A stretch of DNA of 13,144 nucleotides. It comes from Oscillospiraceae bacterium. Its GTDB lineage: Bacteria > Bacillota > Clostridia > Christensenellales > Aristaeellaceae. Positions within the stretch are counted from its first letter, which is position 1. Every line of letters begins with the position of its first letter. The translations under genes and the position numbers were made by a program. Below the pieces are notes generated by a model, which saw only the letters and a list, made by a program, of their open reading frames with translations, was not told where the DNA came from and ran no database searches. Positions 1 to 6,588 of the stretch are shown here, in pieces. Location: positions 1 to 13,144 of the forward strand of contig JAISBH010000155.1 in the NCBI GenBank assembly GCA_031266295.1, given 5' to 3'.

Positions 1-80
1 TTGACCGTGTCGCTCGCGGCAATATACTGGACCTGCGCAAACTGTTTGGCATCCGCCGTAAACCTCAACCCTCCGCCTGA
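1..80 (+). CDS. Possible 3' end of an unidentified upstream gene (partial)
   Basis: The frame beginning at base 3 is open from the window edge to a TGA at 78-80. It encodes about 25 residues ending in a basic stretch (LRKLFGIRRKPQPSA). The residue mix and codon use look like a genuine protein C terminus, but 25 open codons can easily arise by chance. A basic cytoplasmic tail just before a sugar-binding protein gene would fit an ABC permease of the same transporter; that is a guess from position only. Frame 1 is also open here but gives an unconvincing Cys/Pro-rich peptide. Confidence 0.35.
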   Translation, partial: DRVARGNILDLRKLFGIRRKPQPSA

Positions 81-101
81 AATCAATTGTACACTACAAG
101 G

Positions 102-125
102 CTTCAAGCGCGGACGCGCTTTAAG
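102..125 (+). other. Hairpin in the leader of the substrate-binding protein gene
   Basis: AAGCGC (106-111) pairs with GCGCTT (116-121) around a GGAC loop. Outer CTT/AAG pairs (102-104 with 123-125) extend the stem past one mismatch. No real T-tract follows, so it is not a good terminator; it could be a weak one for the upstream gene or an mRNA-stabilising structure. No convincing promoter was found for the next gene between 81 and 187. Confidence 0.3.
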
Positions 126-187
126 ACGCGCAGCGGGACACGCGAGGATCCGCCCCGCAATACGGCGATCCCGGTAGGGAAATATTG

Positions 188-195
188 AAGGAGGA
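188..195 (+). promoter_or_regulatory. Shine-Dalgarno site that fixes the start at 203
   Basis: AAGGAGGA lies 7 nt before the ATG at 203. The in-frame TTG at 185 overlaps this site and has none of its own, so the longer reading is rejected. Confidence 0.85.
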
Positions 196-202
196 TTATC
201 TT

Positions 203-1105
203 ATGAGGAAACTGTTGGCACTGCTGGTCTGCGCGCTGATGGTGTTCGGCGCGGCCTCCGTGGCGAGCGCGGAGGGTGAACTGGTTTACTTGATTACAAT
301 GGATCGGATGGATCAACACTGGGTCGCGGTGGATCAAGGCGCTAAGGATATGGCCGCCGCGCTGGGCTTGAATTACAAGTGGGACGCCCCTGAAACGAAG
401 GACAACGCCCAACAGATCGAAGCGCTTAACAACGCGGTTTCGGACGGCGCGAGCCTGATCCTGCTTGCCGCGAACGACCCGGTCGCCATCTCCATGGCGG
501 TCAAGGCCGCCAAAGACGCCGGCGTGAAAATCATCTACGTCGATTCCGGCGCGAATGAACCCGCTGTCGCCACATTGTCCACCGATAACTACAACGCCGG
601 GAAACTGGCGGGCACGACGCTGCTGAACGAGCTGGCTGCGGCTGGCGTTACGTCCGGCAAAGTCGGCATCGTATCGGTCAACACGGCCACCAATTCCACG
701 ATGCAGCGCGAAGGTGGCTTCCGCGACGCGATAGCAGCGGACGGCCAGTTTGAGGTTCTTGAAACCGAATACAAAGACGGCGACGCCGCCGCCTCACAGG
801 AAGCCGCGACGAACTTCATCAACGCGAACGCTGATTTGGTTGGATTGTTCGGCGCGAATGAAGGCTCCACCGTTGGCGTAGGCAACGCCATCAAGGCCAG
901 CGGAGACGCGGGTATCGTCGGCGTTGGTTTCGACAAGTCGGACGCCATCCTCGGCCTTCTGGCCGACGGCAGCCTTAAAGCCGTCATGGCCCAGAATCCT
1001 TATACGATGGGATACCTTGGTATGGCGCAGGCATACGCGGCGATCAACGGTCTCTCCACCGGCCCTGCGGTCATTGACACAGGCGTAGCCGTTCTAACGA
1101 AATAA
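203..1105 (+). CDS. Sugar-type ABC transporter substrate-binding protein (periplasmic-binding-protein type 1 fold)
   Basis: A 300-residue secreted binding protein of the RbsB-like family (Peripla_BP_4 type), which normally delivers a sugar or sugar-like ligand to an ABC importer. Residues 1-23 form a Sec signal peptide (basic MRK, a hydrophobic core, then ASA before EGE). The mature part has the family's two-lobe pattern. One lobe begins LVYLITMDRMDQHWVAVDQGA and includes the repeated 'ILLAANDP...A...AKDAGVKIIYVDS' strand-helix units; the second holds GKVGIVSVN, DLVGLFGANEGSTVGVGNAI and a VGVGFDKSDAIL stretch. The length is normal for the family. Ligand specificity cannot be read from sequence. 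No lipobox is present, which is unusual for a monoderm binding protein: the only Cys in the leader (residue 10) lies in a poor context. A terminator follows directly and no transporter subunits lie downstream, so partners must be upstream or elsewhere. Confidence 0.88.
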   Translation: MRKLLALLVCALMVFGAASVASAEGELVYLITMDRMDQHWVAVDQGAKDMAAALGLNYKWDAPETKDNAQQIEALNNAVSDGASLILLAANDPVAISMAVKAAKDAGVKIIYVDSGANEPAVATLSTDNYNAGKLAGTTLLNELAAAGVTSGKVGIVSVNTATNSTMQREGGFRDAIAADGQFEVLETEYKDGDAAASQEAATNFINANADLVGLFGANEGSTVGVGNAIKASGDAGIVGVGFDKSDAILGLLADGSLKAVMAQNPYTMGYLGMAQAYAAINGLSTGPAVIDTGVAVLTK

Positions 1106-1131
1106 CAGATCCAAACATATCCTCGTTAACC

Positions 1132-1165
1132 AAAGCGCCGTTGCTGAAAAGCGACGGCGCTTTTT
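1132..1165 (+). terminator. Rho-independent terminator after the substrate-binding protein gene
   Basis: A 13-bp stem, AAAGCGCCGTTGC (1132-1144) with GCGACGGCGCTTT (1151-1163), includes one G-U pair. The loop is TGAAAA and the T-tract is TTTTT (1161-1165). It separates the binding-protein gene from the iron operon. Confidence 0.9.
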
Positions 1166-1263
1166 CGCTGACGCTATAGAACGTACAGAGGGGATCAGCA
1201 ATGGACGAGAATGCCTCAATCGGACATATTTTCGTGTGAGAGGCGGAAACCCGTATAAATCCC

Positions 1264-1293
1264 TTGACAATGAATGCTTAGTTCATTTAAACT
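1264..1293 (+). promoter_or_regulatory. Candidate sigma-A promoter of the iron-uptake operon
   Basis: A perfect -35 box TTGACA lies at 1264-1269. The -10 is less certain: TTTAAA (1286-1291, 16-nt spacer) and TAAACT (1288-1293, 18-nt spacer) each match four of six consensus positions. It lies in a sharply AT-rich patch within a GC-rich region, about 65 nt before the FTR1 start, and inverted repeats overlap it. Confidence 0.6.
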
Positions 1294-1295
1294 AA
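1269..1295. promoter_or_regulatory. Overlapping inverted repeats on the -10 region (candidate operator)
   Basis: Two interleaved inverted repeats cover the spacer and -10: AATGAA (1269-1274) with TTCATT (1282-1287), 7-nt centre; and TTAGTT (1278-1283) with AACTAA (1290-1295), 6-nt centre. The outer TTAG...CTAA of the second resembles DtxR/IdeR-type boxes, which have TTAGG...CCTAA ends, but the match is partial. Binding here would block RNA polymerase, as expected for metal-dependent repression. The regulator's identity is inference. Confidence 0.4.
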
Positions 1296-1304
1296 CCGCA
1301 GGTT

Positions 1305-1325
1305 ATTGATAACTAACGTATCAAT
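1305..1325. promoter_or_regulatory. 7-7-7 inverted repeat downstream of the promoter (candidate second operator)
   Basis: ATTGATA (1305-1311) and TATCAAT (1319-1325) are perfect reverse complements around the 7-nt centre ACTAACG. A nested GTTAT-TG-ATAAC palindrome lies at 1302-1313. The GATA/TATC-rich character recalls Fur-family sites without matching the 19-bp Fur box closely. It lies just before the FTR1 Shine-Dalgarno site (AAAGGAG, 1337-1343). Confidence 0.4.
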
Positions 1326-1355
1326 GACTCGAATAGAAAGGAGTCGACTGACCAA

Positions 1356-3179
1356 ATGAGACTGATCCAAGGCCGGACGGGCCGGAGGTCCATCGTTTTT
1401 AGGTTGCTGCTCCTGCTCCCGCTGATTGCGCTGCTGACAGCGCCATTGTCTGCTTTTGCTGAACAAGTGGCGACCACGCGTTGGGGTGATGCCGCTGATG
1501 CTATCGACAAATACCTGGACGCGGCGTTTGAATACTATCTGGACAGCGACGCATCATCCGCCTATAACGCCGTAAACGACGCGTATTTCCGGGTGTATGA
1601 AACAACCGGTTTCGAACGGCAAACGATGAGTTACATATCCGGCCCGCGTAAAAACGCCGTTGAACTCCAGTATTCGACGTGCAAAGGTACGGTCAAGAAA
1701 AGCAACGCGGACGAAGAAACAAAGAAGGAGGTTCGCGCCGCGCTGAACAAGCTGAAGGCCATGATCCGCGAGGACGGCAACAAGCTTGCCATCAAAGACA
1801 GTGAAGCTTTGACGGAGACGAAGTATTACCTTCGCGGCGAGCTAGTCGAATACGATCCTTACGCCGATCTGGCGGGGGATCCGGACGCGGCTGCGCACTA
1901 CGCCAACTGGGCGGAGGCTTCCGAAGCGGTCGGCGAATTGCTTGATACGGCGTTTACCGCTTACAAGGGCAAGGACTATGAAGCGACGCTTGATAACATA
2001 AACACCGCCTATTACAGCGTATATGAGGAATCCGGGCTTAGCCATAAGATGTTTACAGAGCTACCGTTGGAGGAACGCGAATCGGTAGACGCGCGCTTCG
2101 CGGAACTGAAGAGCATTGCCACGGGCGATCAATTCCTGCGCAAGACCTTTCAGCGTGAAGTACGCGAGCTGAAGAATGTGATCAACGCCAAAGCGGCCGC
2201 GATCGACGCCAAGGACGCGGAAGCCAAGGCGGCTCAAGCCGCGGAAGCCCTTACGGCAGCTGCGGATACTGAAACCGCCGCGAGTAACCCCACGCTGGTT
2301 GTCTTTCTCGCTTCATTCGGGATCATCGTTCGGGAGGGATTGGAAGCCATCTTGGTCATCGCCGCCATCATCGCCTATATGGTCAAGAGCAACAATGGCA
2401 AGAACCTGAAGAACGTCTATATCGGCGCGGCGGCTGGTATCGTGGGCAGCTTCATCGCCGCGTGGGCTTTCGCTGCCGCTAAGAGCGCGTGGGCGGGCGC
2501 TGGACAATCCCAGGAAGTGATTGAGGGCGTCACGGCCTTGATTGCGGTATGCGTGCTGTTTTACGTAAGCAACTGGATGATCTCCAAGTCTGAGGCCGCT
2601 GCGTGGTCCAGCTTCATCGACAACAAGGTGCAATCCTCTGTGGAGCGTGGCTCGTCCTTTGCGCTAGCGTTTACCGCGTTCTTGTCGGTGTTCCGGGAAG
2701 GGGCGGAGGTTGTGCTGTTCATTCAACCGATGCTCGGCGAAGGCAATCCGAGCATGGTATGGGCGGGTTTTGGCATAGGCCTTGTATTGCTGGTGTTTGT
2801 CTATCTGGCTATCGCAAAGCTGTCCATCAGGCTTCCCATCAAGGTATTCTTCACGGCGACAAGCGTCCTGATGGCCGTGATGTGCGTATCCTTCCTAGGA
2901 TCTGGCATCAAGGAACTGGCTGAAGGCGGCGTGTTTGACGCCGTGTTGAGGGTACCCGGCGTTCCTGAAAACGACGCGCTGCAGATTCTGGGAATCTATC
3001 CGTATCTGGAGACGCTTGTGCCGCAACTGATACTCGCCGTCGTCCTGTTAGTAACCTTCATGGCCGCTCATTATCGCGGCAGGCTGGCGCTGAAGGAAGC
3101 CGCGATAAAGACGCAGGAGGAACGGATAATAGCGCTTTCTTCCGCGGGAGGTCAAGTTGTTCACGGCGACGCGATATAA
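1356..3179 (+). CDS. FTR1-family high-affinity iron permease with a duplicated extracytoplasmic N-terminal domain
   Basis: A 607-residue membrane iron transporter, the probable importer of this operon. Residues 1-35 form a signal sequence (RLLLLLPLIALLTAPLSAFA before EQ). Residues about 43-146 and 185-284 are two copies of an extracytoplasmic helical domain, followed by an Ala-rich charged linker (about 275-310). The FTR1 core starts near 312. Both hallmark iron-binding motifs are present: REGLE at 326-330 and REGAE at 447-451, each in a membrane helix. Further hydrophobic segments lie at about 352-375, 389-408, 467-487, 496-515 and 553-572. The family's conserved GIKELAEGGVF stretch is at 517-527. 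In characterised relatives (FetM, Cj1658, EfeU, yeast Ftr1p) the REGxE glutamates carry iron across the membrane. Placement directly before a P19 gene supports the FetM/Cj1658 type rather than the EfeUOB type. ATG at 1356 follows AAAGGAG with a somewhat long 12-nt spacer. Confidence 0.93.
   Translation: MRLIQGRTGRRSIVFRLLLLLPLIALLTAPLSAFAEQVATTRWGDAADAIDKYLDAAFEYYLDSDASSAYNAVNDAYFRVYETTGFERQTMSYISGPRKNAVELQYSTCKGTVKKSNADEETKKEVRAALNKLKAMIREDGNKLAIKDSEALTETKYYLRGELVEYDPYADLAGDPDAAAHYANWAEASEAVGELLDTAFTAYKGKDYEATLDNINTAYYSVYEESGLSHKMFTELPLEERESVDARFAELKSIATGDQFLRKTFQREVRELKNVINAKAAAIDAKDAEAKAAQAAEALTAAADTETAASNPTLVVFLASFGIIVREGLEAILVIAAIIAYMVKSNNGKNLKNVYIGAAAGIVGSFIAAWAFAAAKSAWAGAGQSQEVIEGVTALIAVCVLFYVSNWMISKSEAAAWSSFIDNKVQSSVERGSSFALAFTAFLSVFREGAEVVLFIQPMLGEGNPSMVWAGFGIGLVLLVFVYLAIAKLSIRLPIKVFFTATSVLMAVMCVSFLGSGIKELAEGGVFDAVLRVPGVPENDALQILGIYPYLETLVPQLILAVVLLVTFMAAHYRGRLALKEAAIKTQEERIIALSSAGGQVVHGDAI
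1482..2207 (+). repeat. Two diverged protein-level repeats in the FTR1 ectodomain
   Basis: Residues 43-146 (bases 1482-1793) and 185-284 (1908-2207) align without gaps over their first 70 or so residues at an offset of 142. Shared positions include the starting W, LDAAF/LDTAF, VNDAYFRVYETTG/INTAYYSVYEESG, and a closing helix EVRAALNKLKAMI/EVRELKNVINAKA. The DNA itself is no longer similar, so this is an old internal duplication. Confidence 0.75.
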
Positions 3180-3196
3180 CCACCGATACCTTTGGG

Positions 3197-3223
3197 CGGC
3201 GCATCGCCCCGCTCGATGCGCCG
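3197..3223 (+). other. Stable intercistronic hairpin between the FTR1 and P19 genes
   Basis: A perfect 10-bp GC-rich stem: CGGCGCATCG (3197-3206) with CGATGCGCCG (3214-3223), loop CCCCGCT. No T-tract follows, so it is probably not a terminator. An RNA-stability or processing element is likelier. Confidence 0.6.
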
Positions 3224-3248
3224 ATCCTGGTATATACAAAGAACCATA

Positions 3249-3266
3249 ATCCGCGTTGACGCGGAT
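3249..3266 (+). other. Second hairpin just before the P19 ribosome binding site
   Basis: ATCCGCG (3249-3255) and CGCGGAT (3260-3266) pair around a TTGA loop, 9 nt before the AGAGGAG ribosome binding site. It could protect a processed 5' end of the P19 message or modulate its translation. Confidence 0.5.
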
Positions 3267-3286
3267 GTTAAAAAGAGGAGAATATG

Positions 3287-3835
3287 ATGAAGAAATTCCT
3301 TGCTTTGATTTTGAGCGCCCTGATGGCGCTGAGCTGCACCGCCGTTATGACTGCCGAGGAGATTGGTTTTGATGAATTCCCTATCGGCGAGGAGCAGGAC
3401 GTCGGCATACTGCATGTGGCCGCCGTGTATTTCCAGCCCGTTGAAATGGAACCTATGGCGGAAGCGGGTTTGTCCGTGGAAGAAGCCGACCTGCACATTG
3501 AGGCTGACATCTCCGCCAACGAGAATGAGCTGGGCTACGGCGTGGGCGACTGGGTTCCCTACCTGACCATTGACTATAAGATCGTTGGTTCCGATGGCAA
3601 GGTTGCGGCTGAAGGCACCTTCATGTCGATGGCCGCCAGCGATGGACCGCATTACGGCGCGAACATCGCTCTGCCCAACGCCGATACATACACAGTGATC
3701 TTCACGATTCACAGCCCTGAGGAGAACGGGTATCTGCTGCACGTAGATGCCGAGACCGGCGTTGAGGGACGCTTCTGGACGGAACCGCTGACCGTGACTA
3801 TAGAAGGATGGGAGTACATTCCGCAGGAATGGTGA
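3287..3835 (+). CDS. P19/Tp34-family extracytoplasmic iron-binding protein (FetP type)
   Basis: A 182-residue secreted protein of the P19/Tp34/FetP family, which works with FTR1 permeases in iron uptake in Campylobacter jejuni (Cj1659) and uropathogenic E. coli. A Sec signal peptide ends near residue 23 (VMTA before EE). Family blocks are clear: AAVYFQPVEMEPM (45-57), ADLHIEADI (67-75), EGTFMSMAASDGPHYGANI (109-127) and HVDAETGV (152-159). The metal-site set of Campylobacter P19 (His, Met, His, His) has likely counterparts in H70, M113 or M115, H122 and H152. H142 is another candidate. Characterised relatives bind copper and ferric iron at this site. ATG at 3287 is chosen because AGGAG (3276-3280) stands 6 nt before it but only 3 nt before the ATG at 3284. 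There is no canonical lipobox: 'MALSC' has Ala at -3. Confidence 0.93.
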   Translation: MKKFLALILSALMALSCTAVMTAEEIGFDEFPIGEEQDVGILHVAAVYFQPVEMEPMAEAGLSVEEADLHIEADISANENELGYGVGDWVPYLTIDYKIVGSDGKVAAEGTFMSMAASDGPHYGANIALPNADTYTVIFTIHSPEENGYLLHVDAETGVEGRFWTEPLTVTIEGWEYIPQEW

Positions 3836-3875
3836 TCGTTTCTGTCGGATGGTGATTCGTTAACAAACCTATATC

Positions 3876-3911
3876 TACTGACACGCAATAGCGGGGGCTT
3901 GCGTGTCAGTA
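3876..3911 (+). other. Long perfect hairpin after the P19 gene
   Basis: A 13-bp perfect stem: TACTGACACGCAA (3876-3888) with TTGCGTGTCAGTA (3899-3911), 10-nt loop TAGCGGGGGC. Only ATTTG follows, so termination would be weak. It could be an attenuator that lowers expression of the next four genes, or a 3' stabiliser of the P19 message. Confidence 0.65.
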
Positions 3912-3947
3912 ATTTGTACGTAATGCCCGCAAAGGGAGGCCTGTAAG

Positions 3948-5234
3948 GTGCTTAAGTATATTGTGACAGTCACGGAAGACTTGCTTATTCCGGCGACACT
4001 GGTCAGTTTGCTGTTTGCGTATTGCGAAGCGGTATGGAAGCGAAAGGGACGGACATTCCTGAATGTGGGCATAGTAGCTGGGCTTGCGACGTCAGCCGTC
4101 ATGGCTGTTGTAAAAAACACAACCAAACTGATATATACAAATCAGTGGAACCTATGGATATTCATTGCGACCATTGCTGTTTCCACGCTGTTTATAATCT
4201 ACACTATGGTCATTGGAAGAAAAAGGCAGTCAGGCGCGTGCGCTGCTATTTCTTGTTTGATGGCTGCCGCATTAACAGCGTTGCTTATTTTTTATGAGGC
4301 GCCGGACGTGTTCGCATACCCACTCCTGTTCAATACGGCGGGAAACGGCGTGCTCTCCGTTGATTATCTCGTACGCTTCATTGGATGGGGGCTGGGTTTG
4401 ATTCTCTCCTTTGTATATATGAGGTATTTATACCGATGCGCGACCGCGCTGCGCCGCGCTCCGTTGCTATTGGTCGCCTTGTCCCTTGGTTTGATTTCCA
4501 ACGCCGTGCGCTGTCTTGGGCAGGCGATCCGCCCATGGCTGACGCGCGCCAAATGGTTGCCCGGTTTCTTGCCGTCATATAGCAAGGCGGATTACCCATG
4601 GGCGTTCCCGTTTTCCGCTTTTGTCGCGAACAACACACTGTTGTTCAGCGTCGTTGCGGCGGGTTTAGCAATGGTTATTCCTCTAGCACTGTTTATTCAT
4701 AATACGCGTATAACGGAGCTATATAATAACCCCGCGCAGCATCGCAAGCTCAAGTCGATTTGCAGACGCAATCGACGCCAGGCGACGACGGTCGTCGTCT
4801 GCTTTGTTCTATCAATTATGAACTTGACGGTGGTTAGGGCCTATGACAGCCGCGTTATCGAACTCTCCCCGCCGGAGGCGTACGCGATTGCTGACGATAA
4901 TGTATGTATACCGCTGGCACAGCTTGAGGACGGCCATCTCCACCGATTCGAATACACAGCCGAAAGCGGCGTTAAAATTCGTTGGATCATAATAAAGAAA
5001 CCCGGCTCCGCATCCTATGGCGTGGGGTTGGACGCCTGCGAGGTATGCGGCGATGCCGGTTACTTTGAGCGCGGTGGTCAAGTGGTCTGCAAGCGCTGCG
5101 ACGTAGTGATGAATATCAATACCATTGGTTTTAAAGGCGGATGCAATCCGATTCCGTTGGAATACCGGGTAGCGGACGGGCAGGTGACGATCCCGCTCCA
5201 GGCCGTGCTTGACGGTGAGAAAGAATTCAAATAA
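3948..5234 (+). CDS. DUF2318 polytopic membrane protein with Cys-rich C-terminal domain (Cj1660-like)
   Basis: A 428-residue protein with about eight hydrophobic segments (near 10-28, 39-55, 68-90, 97-116, 141-160, 171-188, 225-250 and 279-297) followed by a soluble domain of about 130 residues, probably outside the membrane. That domain carries CEVC (364-367), CKRC (381-384) and C399, in the DUF2318 pattern GVGLDACEVCGDAGYF...CDVVMNINTIGFKGGCNPIP. These cysteines suggest an iron-sulfur, haem or other metal/redox site; the exact cofactor cannot be told from sequence. Members of this family sit in FTR1-P19 clusters and are thought to act in extracytoplasmic iron redox chemistry. GTG at 3948 is the start, with GGGAGG (3934-3939) 8 nt upstream. 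The next gene begins 15 nt after its stop. Confidence 0.85.
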   Translation: MLKYIVTVTEDLLIPATLVSLLFAYCEAVWKRKGRTFLNVGIVAGLATSAVMAVVKNTTKLIYTNQWNLWIFIATIAVSTLFIIYTMVIGRKRQSGACAAISCLMAAALTALLIFYEAPDVFAYPLLFNTAGNGVLSVDYLVRFIGWGLGLILSFVYMRYLYRCATALRRAPLLLVALSLGLISNAVRCLGQAIRPWLTRAKWLPGFLPSYSKADYPWAFPFSAFVANNTLLFSVVAAGLAMVIPLALFIHNTRITELYNNPAQHRKLKSICRRNRRQATTVVVCFVLSIMNLTVVRAYDSRVIELSPPEAYAIADDNVCIPLAQLEDGHLHRFEYTAESGVKIRWIIIKKPGSASYGVGLDACEVCGDAGYFERGGQVVCKRCDVVMNINTIGFKGGCNPIPLEYRVADGQVTIPLQAVLDGEKEFK

Positions 5235-5249
5235 GGAAGGGGCGATCGT

Positions 5250-6551
5250 ATGTATTTCAGAATGATAAAGGGCGCTCTTTTCCGTCAAAGGGGAAAGATG
5301 CTGCTGATTGCCTTCACGATCGCGCTGGGAGCTTCACTGGCGACCGCTATGTTGAATACCATGCTCGACGTGAGTGATAAAGTGAATAAGGAACTGAAAA
5401 CTTATGGTGCGAATATCATCGTCAAACCCAAGGACTCTTCCTTGCTTGGCGATATTTACTCTGTGGAAGGCGAGGACGGCGCTGAACTGAACAGCTCATA
5501 TCTGCGGGAAGATGAACTGGGCAAGCTGAAGACCATCTTTTGGGCGTTTAACATTGTAGATTTCGCGCCTTTCCTCAATATGCAAGCCGTCATGCCCGAT
5601 GGCGGCGCCGTCAAGGTGGTCGGCACATGGTTCAACCACCATCTGGATTTGCCCACGGGCGAATCACTAGACGCGGGTGTTATCGGGCTGCGTAGTTGGT
5701 GGGATATAACGGATGGCGCGTGGATAGACGAAAAGACGTCTGGTGTGAACGACGTGATGATAGGAGCCTTGCTGGCTCAGCGACTTCAATTGACAGCGGG
5801 CAGCCAGTTTACGCTGATCGGCTCAGCCGATTCTAGTGAGGTGACCGTGGTGGGAATCTTTGACGCGGGCGGCGACGAGGATGAGCAAATCTACGCCCCG
5901 CTCGATCTTGTGCAGGCTTTGTGCGGCTTGGACGGCCAGGTAGCGTCTATCGAGGTAAGCGCCTTGACCACCCCGGATAATGATCTGGCGCGCCGCGCTG
6001 CCCAGAATCCGGCGGCTCTGTCCATCCGAGACTATGAGACATGGTACTGCACCGCTTATGTGAGCGCTATTTGTTACCAAATCCAGGAGGTCGTCACAGG
6101 ATCCATCGCGTCCGCCGTGCGCCAGGTGGCGGATTCCGAAGGAGCTATTCTTGACAAGACACAGCTGCTGATGCTCCTAATAACCGCTCTTAGCTTGGTT
6201 GGTTCCGCGCTGGGGATATCCAATCTGGTTACCGCTAGCGTAATGGAGCGTTCACAGGAGATTGGTTTGCTGAAAGCTATCGGCGCGCATGATCGGTCTA
6301 TAACCAGTATGGTACTGACTGAGATACTGATCACAGCGCTGACAGGTGGAGCGGTCGGTTACTTCCTGGGATTCGGCTTTGCCCAGCTGATCGGGCACAG
6401 TGTGTTCGGGTCTGCTATCGAGATGAAAATCATGGTCGTGCCCATCGTTGCGGTACTGATCGCGTTAGTGACTTTTGCGGGCAGCCTTCCGGCGATACGC
6501 ATGGCGCTGCGCCTGGATCCGGCGGAGGTGCTGCACGGCAGCAAGGCGTAA
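5250..6551 (+). CDS. FtsX/MacB-type ABC transporter permease, first of two paralogues
   Basis: A 433-residue permease with the MacB/FtsX layout: a membrane helix at about 18-38, a large extracytoplasmic domain (about 40-300), then three helices at about 305-330, 352-382 and 393-415. The cytoplasmic coupling segment ERSQEIGLLKAIGA (333-346) and the C-terminal LDPAEVLHG (422-430) are typical. It pairs with the next permease and the ATPase; together they correspond to the Cj1661-Cj1663 ABC unit of the Campylobacter P19 cluster. The extracytoplasmic domain ends with a Cys-containing stretch (WYCTAYVSAICYQIQE, C267 and C275), which may matter for redox or metal handling. MacB-type permeases usually transmit mechanical force or move envelope substrates rather than import solutes, so its role here may be to drive conformational or redox cycling. 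AAGGGG lies 7 nt before the ATG. Confidence 0.88.
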   Translation: MYFRMIKGALFRQRGKMLLIAFTIALGASLATAMLNTMLDVSDKVNKELKTYGANIIVKPKDSSLLGDIYSVEGEDGAELNSSYLREDELGKLKTIFWAFNIVDFAPFLNMQAVMPDGGAVKVVGTWFNHHLDLPTGESLDAGVIGLRSWWDITDGAWIDEKTSGVNDVMIGALLAQRLQLTAGSQFTLIGSADSSEVTVVGIFDAGGDEDEQIYAPLDLVQALCGLDGQVASIEVSALTTPDNDLARRAAQNPAALSIRDYETWYCTAYVSAICYQIQEVVTGSIASAVRQVADSEGAILDKTQLLMLLITALSLVGSALGISNLVTASVMERSQEIGLLKAIGAHDRSITSMVLTEILITALTGGAVGYFLGFGFAQLIGHSVFGSAIEMKIMVVPIVAVLIALVTFAGSLPAIRMALRLDPAEVLHGSKA

Positions 6552-6588
6552 TAACCGCGATACTATGGAGAGAGGGCGGTTTCAAGAT

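Noticed and set aside
1..28. TTGACC (1-6) with TATACT (23-28), spacer 16, as a promoter for the binding protein
   Set aside because: It lies inside the probable coding tail at 1-80 and would leave a leader of about 170 nt; without upstream sequence it cannot be separated from chance.
185..205. TTG start at 185 adding six residues to the substrate-binding protein
   Set aside because: The TTG overlaps the AAGGAGGA site that serves the ATG at 203, and the extension would spoil the signal peptide.
3197..3223. The hairpin after FTR1 as a transcription terminator
   Set aside because: The stem is strong but no T-tract follows, and the downstream genes clearly belong to the same functional cluster.
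6475..6588. N-terminal extension of the second ABC permease starting inside the first permease gene
   Set aside because: The extension is Arg/Cys-rich (a shadow of the other gene's frame), and the sister permease begins at the same point as MFLRM/MNRRKMFLRM.
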